Of a DNA stretch of 64,000 nucleotides, positions 17,244 through 25,514 are shown in pieces; positions within the stretch are counted from its first letter, which is position 1, and every line of letters begins with the position of its first letter. The position numbers were made by a program, and so were the translations under genes. The notes under the pieces are model-generated. The model saw only the letters and a list, made by a program, of their open reading frames with translations, searched no databases and was not told the origin of the DNA. This DNA comes from an uncultured Anaerolineae bacterium (GTDB lineage Bacteria; Chloroflexota; Anaerolineae; Anaerolineales; Villigracilaceae), in contig CAIJPN010000178.1 of NCBI GenBank assembly GCA_903822545.1, positions 1-64,000 on the forward strand. Direction: 5' to 3'.

Positions 17244-17756
17244 ATGACAACTGAAAAATTTTCATGGTGGAAATTTATCACCGGCTACCTGTTTTACCTG
17301 CTTTTCCATGAAATCAATCGCCTGGTCCCGGGCATCATCGGGACAATCCTGGGCGAGGGTTTCCAATCTGTTTACGCCCACATGAAAATGCTCTTTTATG
17401 CCTACTTGCTGGTTGCCATCATCGATTTTATCCTTCACCGCAAAAGCATCAAACTCGAGCCATTTCTCTATGCGCGCATGTTCATCCTGGCGGCAGTGCC
17501 CTGGCTGATGATTGTCATATATTACTCGTTTGAAGCAGTTGGCATCTTCCTGCCCGGGCACACCGAATTGCTTTGGGGGCTGATCATGACCGCCGTTGGC
17601 ATCTACTTCTGCATCCGGCTAGAAACGCCACTGGATGCCATCCCACTGCGCGGCGCTCTCAAAGCCCTGATTGTATTTTCCTTCGCTGCCAGCCTGATCA
17701 CCTACACCGGATTTTCCTTTGCCGTTCCTGATAATTTCTTCATCGCCATAAAATAA
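17244..17756 (+). CDS. Hypothetical four/five-TM membrane protein
   Basis: 170 residues, almost entirely hydrophobic helices joined by short loops. The N-terminus is MTTEKFSWWKFITGYLFYLL and helices end near YTGFSFAVPDNFFIAIK. GGAGTGA precedes the ATG. A stable hairpin follows at 17787-17823. No family recognised. It lies divergent to the CcmC-like gene, with a TAAAAT box (17212-17217) upstream. Confidence 0.65.
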   Translation: MTTEKFSWWKFITGYLFYLLFHEINRLVPGIIGTILGEGFQSVYAHMKMLFYAYLLVAIIDFILHRKSIKLEPFLYARMFILAAVPWLMIVIYYSFEAVGIFLPGHTELLWGLIMTAVGIYFCIRLETPLDAIPLRGALKALIVFSFAASLITYTGFSFAVPDNFFIAIK

Positions 17757-17786
17757 TTGAATAGCGAATCTATAGATTTGCCCCAA

Positions 17787-17823
17787 ATGCAGAACGGAGG
17801 CCAGTATGGCCTCCGTTCTGCAT
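17787..17823. terminator. Hairpin after the small membrane protein gene
   Basis: ATGCAGAACGGAGGCC / GGCCTCCGTTCTGCAT, a perfect 16-bp stem with a 5-nt loop. It lacks a T-run but is the obvious transcript end or an RNA-stabilising element. Confidence 0.7.
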
Positions 17824-18067
17824 CCCCAACGCCAATCTCCACGTCTCCTGCATAATTTTTTCATAACCGGATGGTAAGATAACACAAACGATAAATCATT
17901 TCGCTGTGCCGACACTGTGCGCAGCACACATGAGCAGAACGATCACGCAATCGAAGAGCGGTCGACAGCAAAAAAATGCGTTGACACCGGTCTCCGACCA
18001 GCGGAAACAACTGGCATTTTTTTCTTATCCATAATCTCGTTAAGCTACAAACGATAAAGGAGCTACT
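17824..18067. other. Intergenic segment with a 12-bp direct repeat and strong A/T-armed hairpin
   Basis: ACAAACGATAAA occurs at 17884-17895 and again at 18047-18058. Between them, AAAAAAATGC (17970s) can pair with GCATTTTTTT (18010s), enclosing GGTCTCCGACC. No coding sequence seen. See findings. Confidence 0.5.
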
Positions 18068-18520
18068 ATGAAAAATTTCTGGAAATGGTTTTTGGGAACA
18101 ATACTGGTACTGGCAGTTGTTGCCGCCCTGTTAGCAGTGCCCCTGGTGATGCGCCGAATTATGCTGGCGAACTTCATCCCGGCCCAGGCACAAAGCAATT
18201 GGAGAAACATACCCACGAACCCTGGTTTAAACACACCCGGCGGGCGTGGATATAACGATAACTTTGGCCCCGGCGGCATGAATAGCAGGCACGATTTTTC
18301 ACGCCAGGGCAGGTTCCAACCCTTCTTTGGCGGTTTTTTGCTGCTTGGCAGCCTGTTCCGCATGATTTTCCCGCTCGGTGTATTCGCCCTGTTCACCTAC
18401 TTCGTTTACCAGCAAGGTAAACAAGCTGGAATGCGCGCAACAGGCGCAGTTCCTCCGGCTCCCCCTGCGCCAGCCACGACAGAAGCACCAGCGCCACAAT
18501 CACCGCCCACAGTTGAATAA
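18068..18520 (+). CDS. Hypothetical membrane protein with Pro-rich tail
   Basis: 150 residues: N-terminal TM (FLGTILVLAVVAALLAVPLV), an extracytosolic Gly/Asn/Arg-rich linker, a second TM pair region (FFGGFLLLGSLFRMIFPLGVF), and a Pro/Ala-rich C-terminus. AAAGGAG lies 7 nt before the ATG. It resembles small Chloroflexi envelope proteins of unknown role. A textbook terminator follows, so it is monocistronic. Confidence 0.7.
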   Translation: MKNFWKWFLGTILVLAVVAALLAVPLVMRRIMLANFIPAQAQSNWRNIPTNPGLNTPGGRGYNDNFGPGGMNSRHDFSRQGRFQPFFGGFLLLGSLFRMIFPLGVFALFTYFVYQQGKQAGMRATGAVPPAPPAPATTEAPAPQSPPTVE

Positions 18521-18528
18521 CCCATTCA

Positions 18529-18568
18529 TCAAAAACTGCGAAGGAGTTCATTCCTTCGCAGTTTTTGA
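18529..18568. terminator. Terminator between the Pro-rich membrane protein and slyD
   Basis: TCAAAAACTGCGAAGGA / TCCTTCGCAGTTTTTGA, a perfect 17-bp stem with A/T arms, able to act in both directions for two convergent genes. Confidence 0.92.
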
Positions 18569-18612
18569 TTCGACAACTCGGGGTTTTGCACCCTTTTATT
18601 GCGCATCAGGGG

Positions 18613-19104
18613 TTAGTGATGGTGTTCCTCGTCATGGGCATGACCATGTTCCATCTCTTCATCAGTAGCATCACGCAGCCCAACAATCTTAACATCAAAA
18701 TGCAGTTCCTTACCCGCTAGCGGGTGATTGAAATCAAGCACCACCAGGTCGTCAGTCACGGCGGTGATGCGCGCCAGCATCGGGTTGCCCGATTCATCCG
18801 TCACCTGTAACTCAACACCCACTTCCAGCGGGATTTCAGGCGGGAATTCTTCGCGGGGGACTTCCACCACAGCTTCAGAGTCAAACTCACCGTAACCATC
18901 CACAGGAGCAACCACCACTTTTTTCGATTCACCAACTGCCATTTCATACAATTCATCTTCCAGGCCGGGGATGATATTGCCTGCGCCCTGCAAGAACTCC
19001 AGCGGCGCGCGCCCGGAGGATGTATCAACCAGCTCGCCATCCACATGCAGCGTGTAATCCATAGAAACTACGCAGCCGTCCTGCACCTTCATCAAATTGC
19101 TCAT
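18613..19104 (-). CDS. slyD: SlyD-type FKBP peptidyl-prolyl isomerase
   Basis: 163 residues. FKBP core (TLHVDGELVDTSSGRAPLEF, then GAGNIIPGLEDELYEM) with the IF chaperone insert (YGEFDSEAVVEVPREEFP) and the tail GHAHDEEHHH. SlyD catalyses prolyl isomerisation, chaperones folding, and binds Ni/Zn through its His tail for metalloenzyme maturation. AAGGAG precedes the ATG at 19104. Confidence 0.93.
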   Translation of the reverse strand: MSNLMKVQDGCVVSMDYTLHVDGELVDTSSGRAPLEFLQGAGNIIPGLEDELYEMAVGESKKVVVAPVDGYGEFDSEAVVEVPREEFPPEIPLEVGVELQVTDESGNPMLARITAVTDDLVVLDFNHPLAGKELHFDVKIVGLRDATDEEMEHGHAHDEEHHH

Positions 19105-19215
19105 TTTTCTCCTTAGTGATCTGGCACAAAGTATAGATGGGTCGCCAGAAATTAGGTCGATTTTACTTGCTTTTCAGGTTTTACGGCCAGTTTCACCAAA
19201 ACCCTGTCAAAACCA

Positions 19216-19244
19216 TTGACTTAATAGAATATATGTTCTATATT
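19216..19244 (+). promoter_or_regulatory. Sigma-70 promoter with embedded near-palindrome
   Basis: TTGACT (19216-19221), 17-nt spacer, TATATT (19239-19244). The spacer contains TAGAATATATGTTCTA (19225-19240), palindromic apart from one mismatched base pair, a likely operator. Drives the gene at 19301. Confidence 0.75.
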
Positions 19245-19300
19245 TACCCGGTCACAAGAGCGCGACATGCTAATCTTTATCGTTCTGTAAGGAGACCACC

Positions 19301-19996
19301 ATGAAAAACCAATCCCCCATCCAATTCATTGGCATCTTCAAAAACTCAATTCTCAAACGCGGTTCCATGTTTGGCGGCATGTTGGTGGGAGCCTTGCTCT
19401 TTTTTGAAATCTTCAACTACACCACCACCGATTTCGCCCTGACCGACCTGCTGGGCAATGAGCTTACTTTCCTGGGCATGCGCTGGGCCACCATCCTGTC
19501 CATCGCCTTTTGTGGCATCGATTTTGCCGGGCTGGCGCGCCTGTTCACCCCACAGGTGGAATTGGATCAGGAGCCGACAGAAGTCTGGTACTTGCTAGCA
19601 GCCTGGGCCCTGGCTGCCACCATGAATGCCGGGCTGACCTGGTGGGGTGTGGCAGTTGCCACCAACGGGCACACTGCCCTGGGTACGGCCATCGTGGGGC
19701 GTGAATTTGTCACCAATGTAGCGCCGGTTTTTGTGGCGACGATGGTATGGCTGATTCGCATCCTGATCATTGGTACCATTTCACTGGCCGGGGAACGCAT
19801 CTTTGGCATGGCTGACGACCGAACAGTGGCTCGCCGTTATGAAAAACCGTCCAGCCAGCCCAACCAGGCGGCCCGCCCCCTGGCTCGACCAGAACAACCC
19901 CGGCCCCTGGCGCGCCCCGAACCAACTTATCACCCGGTGGGCATGGCCGCAAAAGCCAAAGAAGATGATCCGCAAAATAGGAAATGGAAAAGCTGA
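19301..19996 (+). CDS. Hypothetical membrane protein with ARPLARPE-repeat tail
   Basis: 231 residues. Four or more TM helices span ~23-165 (e.g. WYLLAAWALAATMNAGLTWW), followed by a cytosolic tail rich in Pro, Ala and Arg with short ARPLARPEQ-type repeats. TAAGGAG lies 8 nt before the ATG. It has one of the clearest promoters in the window. No known family. Single-gene unit; a palindromic repeat follows. Confidence 0.65.
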   Translation: MKNQSPIQFIGIFKNSILKRGSMFGGMLVGALLFFEIFNYTTTDFALTDLLGNELTFLGMRWATILSIAFCGIDFAGLARLFTPQVELDQEPTEVWYLLAAWALAATMNAGLTWWGVAVATNGHTALGTAIVGREFVTNVAPVFVATMVWLIRILIIGTISLAGERIFGMADDRTVARRYEKPSSQPNQAARPLARPEQPRPLARPEPTYHPVGMAAKAKEDDPQNRKWKS

Positions 19997-20042
19997 CCGA
20001 ATTTGAAGCCGATTTCCCGAAGCTGTGCTTCGGGACTCCAAA

Positions 20043-20085
20043 AATAACAGTAGGGGCGCAGCAGTGCTGTGCCCCTACTGTTATT
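20043..20085. repeat. GTAGGGGC palindromic repeat at the end of the GNAT gene
   Basis: AATAACAGTAGGGGC pairs with GCCCCTACTGTTATT (15-bp arms) around an inner AGCA-GTGC-TG. It overlaps the stop codon of the GNAT gene (20081-20083) and may double as its terminator. Confidence 0.82.
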
Positions 20086-20947
20086 CCAGTGTGGATTGGC
20101 CGTGCGCGAGCACGTAAAAGCTGCGGGGCCGGGCGGCCCGGGATTCGTAAAGAAAATCAGTGACGAGGTAACCAGCCGCAAAGGCCGATTCAAACATCTC
20201 GCGTGTGAATAACTTCCAGGCGCGGGCCAGGCCCATATCGGCAACTTTCAAACTCTGGAAATCAGCTGGGATTTGAGCCAGGACAAGGGAAGAATCAGCG
20301 TGGTTGAAATGTTCGGGTGGCGCAAGCAGGTCTCCATCCAGGAAGGTGGCGGTGTATAAGGCCGGGGTGTTGGCGCGCTGGTAATGGTCAAGGGTCAGCG
20401 CGGGACGAGGCGAATCACCCAATCGCTGCTGAACGCGCGGTGTGTTGATCCACCAATCCACCTGGAAGCGGTCAGATGGCATGCCCACATTCAGACCGTC
20501 ACGCATCTCGCCGTAGATTTCGCGCAGGAAGGTGTTGCAGACTGCGCCCAGGCGGGCGATGTTGAGGCGTGCGTTGCGGCTCATCAGTGGGTCATACGTC
20601 CAGGTGATGTGGTCGAGGCCTTGCTGGCGGACGAGTTGGGCCTGGGCGCGTTTGAGCGCAAAGCCGAGGCCTGAATCACGATATTCGGGCAGCACGCCCA
20701 GTTCGTGCGAGCAGTGTTTCAGGCGCGGCCCATCGGGCAGGGATTCGAATCCGGGAAATCCCAGGGCAAAACCGGCCAGCCGGTCATCGAGGTAAGCGCC
20801 CAATACCAATCCGCCATTGTGGGCCAGGGTGACAAGCAGGTGCAGGGGAATCACATCGGTTTCACAATTGGGCCAGACGATACGCTGGATTTCTTCGACT
20901 TGGGCCATTTCTTCAGGGGTTTCGAGGATGCGGATGTTGGGTTTCAT
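20081..20947 (-). CDS. GNAT-family acetyltransferase (COG3375-like)
   Basis: 288 residues. N-terminal GNAT fold (~1-150): VLGAYLDDRLAGFALGFPGF, then acetyl-CoA loop-like HELGVLPEYRDSGLGFALKR and the TWTYDPLMSRNARLNIARLG stretch typical of the COG3375 group. The acceptor is unknown. It overlaps the upstream epimerase gene by 4 nt, so the two are co-translated. The last codons lie in a palindromic repeat. Confidence 0.82.
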   Translation of the reverse strand: MKPNIRILETPEEMAQVEEIQRIVWPNCETDVIPLHLLVTLAHNGGLVLGAYLDDRLAGFALGFPGFESLPDGPRLKHCSHELGVLPEYRDSGLGFALKRAQAQLVRQQGLDHITWTYDPLMSRNARLNIARLGAVCNTFLREIYGEMRDGLNVGMPSDRFQVDWWINTPRVQQRLGDSPRPALTLDHYQRANTPALYTATFLDGDLLAPPEHFNHADSSLVLAQIPADFQSLKVADMGLARAWKLFTREMFESAFAAGYLVTDFLYESRAARPRSFYVLAHGQSTLE

Positions 20948-21882
20948 TTGGAATCTCGCCGGGAGAAGGTTTGCATGGCGGAGCGCCGCCAGTTAATGTT
21001 GCGCAGATATTCGAGGCGATAGGTGAAGCGTGCGGGCAGGAACCCAAAGACGCGTGGGATGATATCGACCGGGCATGTGCGGTTGTATGAGAAGTAATCG
21101 ACCCAAAAGCTGGAAAATGGGAAGCCGGGGATGATGTTTTCCATCCAGACGGTAACGGTGCGCAGGGTGGGCAGGCTGAAGGGGATGTAGGGGCGCGGGG
21201 TGCGGGTGGTGGCCAGGATGGCATCGGCAGCCTGGCGGAAGGTGAAGTATTCGCTGCCGCCAATTTCATAGGTCTGGTTAATGGTGTCGGGGTTTTCGAG
21301 CGACCAGATGAGGCAGGTAACCAGGTCTTCAACCCACAACGGCTGGAAGAGCGTTTGCCCATCGCGCGGCGTGGCGATAAAAGGCGAAACCGCCCCCAGG
21401 CGCGCCAGTGCGGTGGTGAAGTGATCTTCTGGCCCATAGAGCAGCCCGGCGCGAAAGATGGTGTGATCCACGCCGCTGCGGCGCAGGTGCTCTTCGGCAA
21501 TGCCTTTGACTTTGAATACGGGGTAGTATGAAGCCCGGTCTGCCCCGATGTGGCTGACGTAGAAGATGCGCTGGACACGCGTATCGGCGGCGGCGGCGGC
21601 CAGGTTGGCTGTGCCGCGCGCATCGGTGCTGAGGATGTCTGCGCGCACACCTTCAAATTCGGCCCCGGCCAGGTGATAGATGGTGTCGATCCCACGCATG
21701 GCAGCACGCAGGCCGCGCTCATCATTGAGGCTGGCAACGGCCACTTCTACGGGCACGCCGCGTGGCAAGGCCGGGGTGCGCGGCGAGGGACGAATCAGGG
21801 TGCGGACGGGATGCCCCTGTTCAACCAACTGCCGCACCAGGGCGCGCCCGACAAAACCGGTTCCACCGGTAACAAGGATCAT
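20944..21882 (-). CDS. NAD(P)-binding epimerase / NDUFA9-like extended SDR
   Basis: 312 residues from ATG 21882, chosen because a consensus TATAAT lies 7 nt before it. Rossmann motif VTGGTGFVGRALVRQL at residues 4-19, DTIYHLAGAEF, and a YSxxK-related segment at PVFKVKGIAEEHLRRSG. Atypical SDRs of this kind include NmrA- and NDUFA9-like proteins. Substrate unknown. Transcribed with the GNAT gene. Confidence 0.82.
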   Translation of the reverse strand: MILVTGGTGFVGRALVRQLVEQGHPVRTLIRPSPRTPALPRGVPVEVAVASLNDERGLRAAMRGIDTIYHLAGAEFEGVRADILSTDARGTANLAAAAADTRVQRIFYVSHIGADRASYYPVFKVKGIAEEHLRRSGVDHTIFRAGLLYGPEDHFTTALARLGAVSPFIATPRDGQTLFQPLWVEDLVTCLIWSLENPDTINQTYEIGGSEYFTFRQAADAILATTRTPRPYIPFSLPTLRTVTVWMENIIPGFPFSSFWVDYFSYNRTCPVDIIPRVFGFLPARFTYRLEYLRNINWRRSAMQTFSRRDSK

Positions 21883-21889
21883 GGGGGTG

Positions 21890-21895
21890 ATTATA
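21890..21895 (-). promoter_or_regulatory. -10 box 7 nt before the epimerase ATG
   Basis: GGGTATAAT on the minus strand, then CACCCCC, then ATG at 21882. No Shine-Dalgarno; a leaderless start is expected. Confidence 0.6.
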
Positions 21896-22047
21896 CCCAT
21901 CGCGGATGCTCTGTGGAGCAGATCACGAAACTGCCCAAAACAAATAAAACAAAATCATTACAAGCCGGTGAGAAATTCTGGAAAAGTGGCACAATTCTTG
22001 CACCTTATAGGATAGCGAAAAAACTTTCGAAACCAAAAGAGGCAAAA

Positions 22048-22230
22048 ATGTGTCAAAACGCAAACCAGGTGGTCAACATACCCATGCAAGACGGACGGTT
22101 GGAGGTTGCGCGTCCGTCCATAAAAAAAATCCAGACGCAACTAAATCTCAATGCAGGGTCAATTGAACAGTTAAAAACCGTTGAACTTGCGAATGCAGTA
22201 AAAATTGCTGACAAAACTGAAGAGCCCTAA
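22048..22230 (+). CDS. Orphan 60-residue peptide gene
   Basis: Starts at an ATG with AGAGG ~5 nt upstream and reads MCQNANQVVNIPMQDGRLEV to the terminal ADKTEEP. One Cys at position 2, no TM helix, no signal peptide. Composition (Asn, Gln, Val, Lys) is soluble and plausible for a real small protein. A secreted TIM-barrel-like protein follows 28 nt after the stop. No family recognised; it could be regulatory or a chance frame. Confidence 0.5.
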   Translation: MCQNANQVVNIPMQDGRLEVARPSIKKIQTQLNLNAGSIEQLKTVELANAVKIADKTEEP

Positions 22231-22258
22231 AAATATAGAACATTAAAGGAATTACATC

Positions 22259-23140
22259 ATGAAAAAGCAATTATTTTTCTTCTTCCTGATACTCACACTC
22301 CTTAGCAGCTTTTGTTGGCCCGAACCGGCACTGGCCGCGCGAGGAACACCCACTTCGCTGGAATTTGCGCGAGGCATCTGGTTAGATGTGAACAACCGCA
22401 CCTTTGAATCCGATTTACGGAGCGCGGTCGCCCTCAAAGTGGATTGGGTGAATGTTGACTATGACTGGGGTGCGCTAAGTGCTTCTGCCGAGAAAAGCCA
22501 GTCGTTTGCAAACGCGCTGAAATTATTGAAAAGCGCCAACCTGTCGGTGGTCGTTTCGCTGATCAATGCCCCGAAAACCGCCCAAAGCCTGGATGGCCCC
22601 AATGCAGACCAAACTGCTGCACTGGTGAGCAAACTCATCAGCGATTATCCACAAATTTTAGCAATCGAAATCTTCCCGATGGCGAATCTTAAGGCCCGTT
22701 GGGGCAGCAAACCCAACCCAACGGGTTACGCCAGTCTGTTGCAAAAAGTTGAGGCGCGCATCCGGCTAGAGAAAAAGAGCACATTGATCATCGCCGGTGG
22801 GCTGAGCAATCTTATTTATGAACGGGATGACATGCCTGCCCCGGCCTATTTGCAAAAATTCTACGAAAGTAAATATTACCCGGCCCTTATCAGCTTGCGC
22901 TTTCGCAACCTGAGCTCAGACTTGCTGCGAAGCAATACAGAAAACTGCCTGCGCTATTATGAACAGGCACGCGAGATTATGCTCAAAAACAACCATCGTT
23001 CAGGGCTGATTTGGCTGATGGAGGCCAAACCGCAGTTGAACGAGAATATAACCTGGTACCAGAAGGCTACAGACCTGGCAAGAGCACAGTTATATATGGG
23101 CGCAATTTTCTACAATTCCACCCTGGCTGTTGCAAAATAG
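22259..23140 (+). CDS. Secreted TIM-barrel-like protein
   Basis: 293 residues with a signal peptide (LFFFFLILTLLSSFCW, cleavage near PALAA-RG). The mature part alternates strands and helices as in (beta/alpha)8 glycosidase-like barrels: ALKVDWVNVDYDWGAL, LLKSANLSVVVSLINAP, AIEIFPMANL, then GLIWLMEAKP near the end. No catalytic motif is certain; Glu in IEIFP and MEAKP are candidates. A sugar-related role is inferred only. A long hairpin terminates it. Confidence 0.62.
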   Translation: MKKQLFFFFLILTLLSSFCWPEPALAARGTPTSLEFARGIWLDVNNRTFESDLRSAVALKVDWVNVDYDWGALSASAEKSQSFANALKLLKSANLSVVVSLINAPKTAQSLDGPNADQTAALVSKLISDYPQILAIEIFPMANLKARWGSKPNPTGYASLLQKVEARIRLEKKSTLIIAGGLSNLIYERDDMPAPAYLQKFYESKYYPALISLRFRNLSSDLLRSNTENCLRYYEQAREIMLKNNHRSGLIWLMEAKPQLNENITWYQKATDLARAQLYMGAIFYNSTLAVAK

Positions 23141-23170
23141 AAATAAATTACGGAGTAGGGGACTTCGTAT

Positions 23171-23217
23171 CAACGTCTCCTGGGTTTGGCGCTCAGTGCC
23201 AATGCCAGGAGACGTTG
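23171..23217 (+). terminator. Long hairpin after the TIM-barrel gene
   Basis: CAACGTCTCCTGG / CCAGGAGACGTTG (13 bp) with an inner TTGGC/GCCAA stem, followed by ATGTTTT. Confidence 0.8.
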
Positions 23218-23222
23218 ATGTT

Positions 23223-23484
23223 TTAAGACAGCGTTTTTTCCAGGATGGAGTTAAACTCCCGGTCATTCAACGGTTTTGTCAGGTAGCTGGTTCGATACCG
23301 TTCCACCCGCCGAGCAGACCAATACCCGGAAACACGTCCGGGTTGGGATGTGCTTCCGGGTATAATCCACCGCCTGTTCGTCAGAAACAAAACGCCCAAT
23401 AACATCGTACCCTTTGCAGTGAAGCTGGCGGGCCAGTTGCAGCGCAAAAAGCACTTCATCATCGACAATGATGAATGTAATTTT
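23223..23484 (-). pseudogene. Degraded response-regulator receiver domain
   Basis: Reading leftward from 23484 gives KITFIIVDDEVLFALQLARQ, the acidic-pocket strand of a CheY-like receiver, then GYDVIGRFVSDEQAVDYTRK. No start codon precedes it: a stop at 23485-23487 abuts it. The frame then diverges, and the family C-terminus TKPLNDREFNSILEKTL appears in another frame at 23223-23290. The phospho-Asp strand and the Thr/Ser strand are missing. It is a start-less, internally deleted and frameshifted relic. Confidence 0.82.
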
Positions 23485-23500
23485 TTAGCAGGCCTAAGGG

Positions 23501-23528
23501 TTGCATAATTTGTGTCCATTGGTACAAT
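23501..23528 (+). promoter_or_regulatory. Promoter of the UbiA prenyltransferase
   Basis: TTGCAT (23501-23506), 16-nt spacer, TACAAT (23523-23528), ~55 nt before the ATG. A small GGGG/CCCC hairpin lies in the leader. Confidence 0.65.
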
Positions 23529-23582
23529 CTGGACATCGAACTGGGGCGAAGAATCCCCAAAATAGTGAAAGGAGACAAAAGC

Positions 23583-24710
23583 ATGAATATCAATTTTGGC
23601 ATGTGGCGCAAAGCCCTGTGGGAACTCATCAAAATGGATGATAAAAAAGAGTGGGAGGCGCTGGATGTCATCTCCAAGTGGTTGATTGCCACCCGTTCGG
23701 CAGTCACCACCGTTACCCTGTACTCATCCATCATTGCCGGGCTGCTGTACTGGCGCACACTTGACCAGGGGCAGTCATTCCCCTTCGTCCCGTGGATCAT
23801 CGTCAGCCTGGGGCTGTTCGTGGCCCACGGCACCAACAACCTGCTCAACGATTACACCGATTTCAGCCGGGGCGTGGACAAAGACAACTACTTCCGCACC
23901 CAGTATGGCGTCCACCCACTGGTGCAGGGCTTCTGGACGAAAAGCCAGCAAATCCAGTGGTTCATAGTCAGTGGCATCATCGCATTTATGTCAGGTATCT
24001 ATGCCCTGTGGTACACACAAATGAACCCGCTGGTGCTCGGCCTGTTCGCTTTTGGCGCACTGGTGCTGCTCTTCTACACCTGGCCAATGAAATATTGGGC
24101 GCTGGGAGAACTCTCCATCTTCCTGATCTGGGGCCCGATCATGATCGCGGGCGTCTACCTGGTACTTTCTGGCAGCTTTGACTGGAATGTAGCCCTGGCG
24201 GGCATCCCCTTCGGGCTGAGTGTGGCCAGCATCAACGTGGCCAAGCACACCGACAAACTCAAAGATGACAAGAAAAAAGGCGTCGGCACCTTCCCGGTGC
24301 GTGTGGGCGAGTCTTTTGCGCGCTACACCACCATGGCGACCATCGTCATCGCCTACGCTATCACCATCTACCTGGTCATCACCGGCTATTTCAGCACCTT
24401 CATGCTGCTGATCCTGTTCGCCATCCAGCGCGCCTTCTACGCCATCGCCGTGCTAACCAAGCCGCGCCCCGAAGGCCCGCCCGCCGGGTTTGAAGTCTTC
24501 TGGCCCACCTGGTTCTCCGGCTTCGCCTTCTACCACAACCGCATGTTTGGCGGATTGTTCGTCCTGGGCGTTTTCCTGGATGCCATCGCGCACATCTTCG
24601 CCAAATCGCTGCCGCTGCCAGCCAACACCCTGGGCGGGATTGCAATGGGCATCGGTATTATCATCGCAATCGTGCGTTTTGCCATGGATAAAGCCAAGAA
24701 AAAGCAATAG
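23583..24710 (+). CDS. UbiA-superfamily prenyltransferase (MenA-like)
   Basis: 375 residues from ATG 23583, with GGAG ~9 nt upstream; an earlier GTG would cover the ribosome site. About nine TM helices. The first Asp-rich motif is NNLLNDYTDFSRGVD (~97-111) and the second is DKLKDDKKKG (~220-229), both binding Mg-prenyl diphosphate. Such enzymes attach a prenyl chain to an aromatic ring, as MenA does in menaquinone synthesis. The N- and C-terminal extensions make it longer than typical MenA, and no other men genes are nearby, so the acceptor is open. Confidence 0.82.
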   Translation: MNINFGMWRKALWELIKMDDKKEWEALDVISKWLIATRSAVTTVTLYSSIIAGLLYWRTLDQGQSFPFVPWIIVSLGLFVAHGTNNLLNDYTDFSRGVDKDNYFRTQYGVHPLVQGFWTKSQQIQWFIVSGIIAFMSGIYALWYTQMNPLVLGLFAFGALVLLFYTWPMKYWALGELSIFLIWGPIMIAGVYLVLSGSFDWNVALAGIPFGLSVASINVAKHTDKLKDDKKKGVGTFPVRVGESFARYTTMATIVIAYAITIYLVITGYFSTFMLLILFAIQRAFYAIAVLTKPRPEGPPAGFEVFWPTWFSGFAFYHNRMFGGLFVLGVFLDAIAHIFAKSLPLPANTLGGIAMGIGIIIAIVRFAMDKAKKKQ

Positions 24711-24729
24711 TTCAGTCAGCAGTAAACCA

Positions 24730-24760
24730 ACGGCGCGGGGAACATCCTCGCGCCGTTTTT
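24730..24760 (+). terminator. Terminator after the prenyltransferase
   Basis: ACGGCGCG / CGCGCCGT stem followed by TTTTG. Confidence 0.85.
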
Positions 24761-24761
24761 G

Positions 24762-25514
24762 TTATAACTTCACTAAAATTTCCATCCAGGCGGGCAGATT
24801 GGGCCGAACACCGGCATCCAAACGGCCATCGGGCCTCCAGGCAGCAAACTGGTTGTCGATCCAGATGACCAGGCCGAGCGGCCCCCTGGGCTGGAATCCC
24901 GTTTCGTGGACTTTTACGCCATCGATAAAGTATTCCACGCGATTTTGACCGCCCTGTAGCCGGTATTCGTGCCATTGAGTAACATCCACATCCAGACTTT
25001 TGGCATCCTCGCGGATGATCTGCCCAAAAATCCCGCGCAAGATGCGTGAAATGGGACGCATGAAGAGCAGCGGGGCAAAAATCGCTCCCGGCGCGAGCAA
25101 AAGCGATGGGATGCGCGGCGCGCAGAAGGCCTGGGCCAGGAATCCGCTGGCGGGTGAGGGGCGCACCTTCGGCGCAAAAGAAAGATGGTTTTCTGCCGAG
25201 GCGTGGAAGAACCAGCAGGCGTTTGGCAGCGCTGGCAGCCGCCGAGACATGCCTCCCAGGCCAAGCGAGACGGTAAACGGGTCATTCCAAAAGCCGAATC
25301 CCCATGTTCCGGGGAGATTCGGCTCAGAGATGCGGCAGGAAAGCGTCAGGGCGGTTGAATCGGTGTGGAGAAACTTCGAGCGTGGCAGGTGCCCGTAATC
25401 GTCGAGCTGCGCCAGCCGGTACGAATCTGCATTTCCCCCAGGAATGGCAAGCCGCCAGGTTTCACCCTGGCGGCTGATTTGGCTACCGGCGGTTTTGCGC
25501 GGCTGGAGGTTCAT
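24762..25514 (-). CDS. Concanavalin-like jelly-roll protein of unknown function
   Basis: 250 residues from the ATG at 25514, which overlaps the transporter stop by 4 nt; upstream in-frame sequence is antisense to the transporter. The C-terminal half reads VTQWHEYRLQGGQNRVEYFI, DGVKVHETGF and PRGPLGLVIWIDNQFAAW, the pattern of LamG/glucanase-like jelly rolls where a ligand or glycan face is formed. No signal peptide, so cytosolic. Enzymatic residues not identifiable. Confidence 0.65.
   Translation of the reverse strand: MNLQPRKTAGSQISRQGETWRLAIPGGNADSYRLAQLDDYGHLPRSKFLHTDSTALTLSCRISEPNLPGTWGFGFWNDPFTVSLGLGGMSRRLPALPNACWFFHASAENHLSFAPKVRPSPASGFLAQAFCAPRIPSLLLAPGAIFAPLLFMRPISRILRGIFGQIIREDAKSLDVDVTQWHEYRLQGGQNRVEYFIDGVKVHETGFQPRGPLGLVIWIDNQFAAWRPDGRLDAGVRPNLPAWMEILVKL

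Noticed and set aside
20740-20760. tRNA T-loop-like GATTCGAATCC, also near 44550
   Set aside because: Both lie inside protein genes and lack the acceptor and anticodon stems of a tRNA.
21550-22047. Upstream extension of the small peptide gene at 22048
   Set aside because: It is antisense to the epimerase and bypasses the AGAGG ribosome site at 22048.
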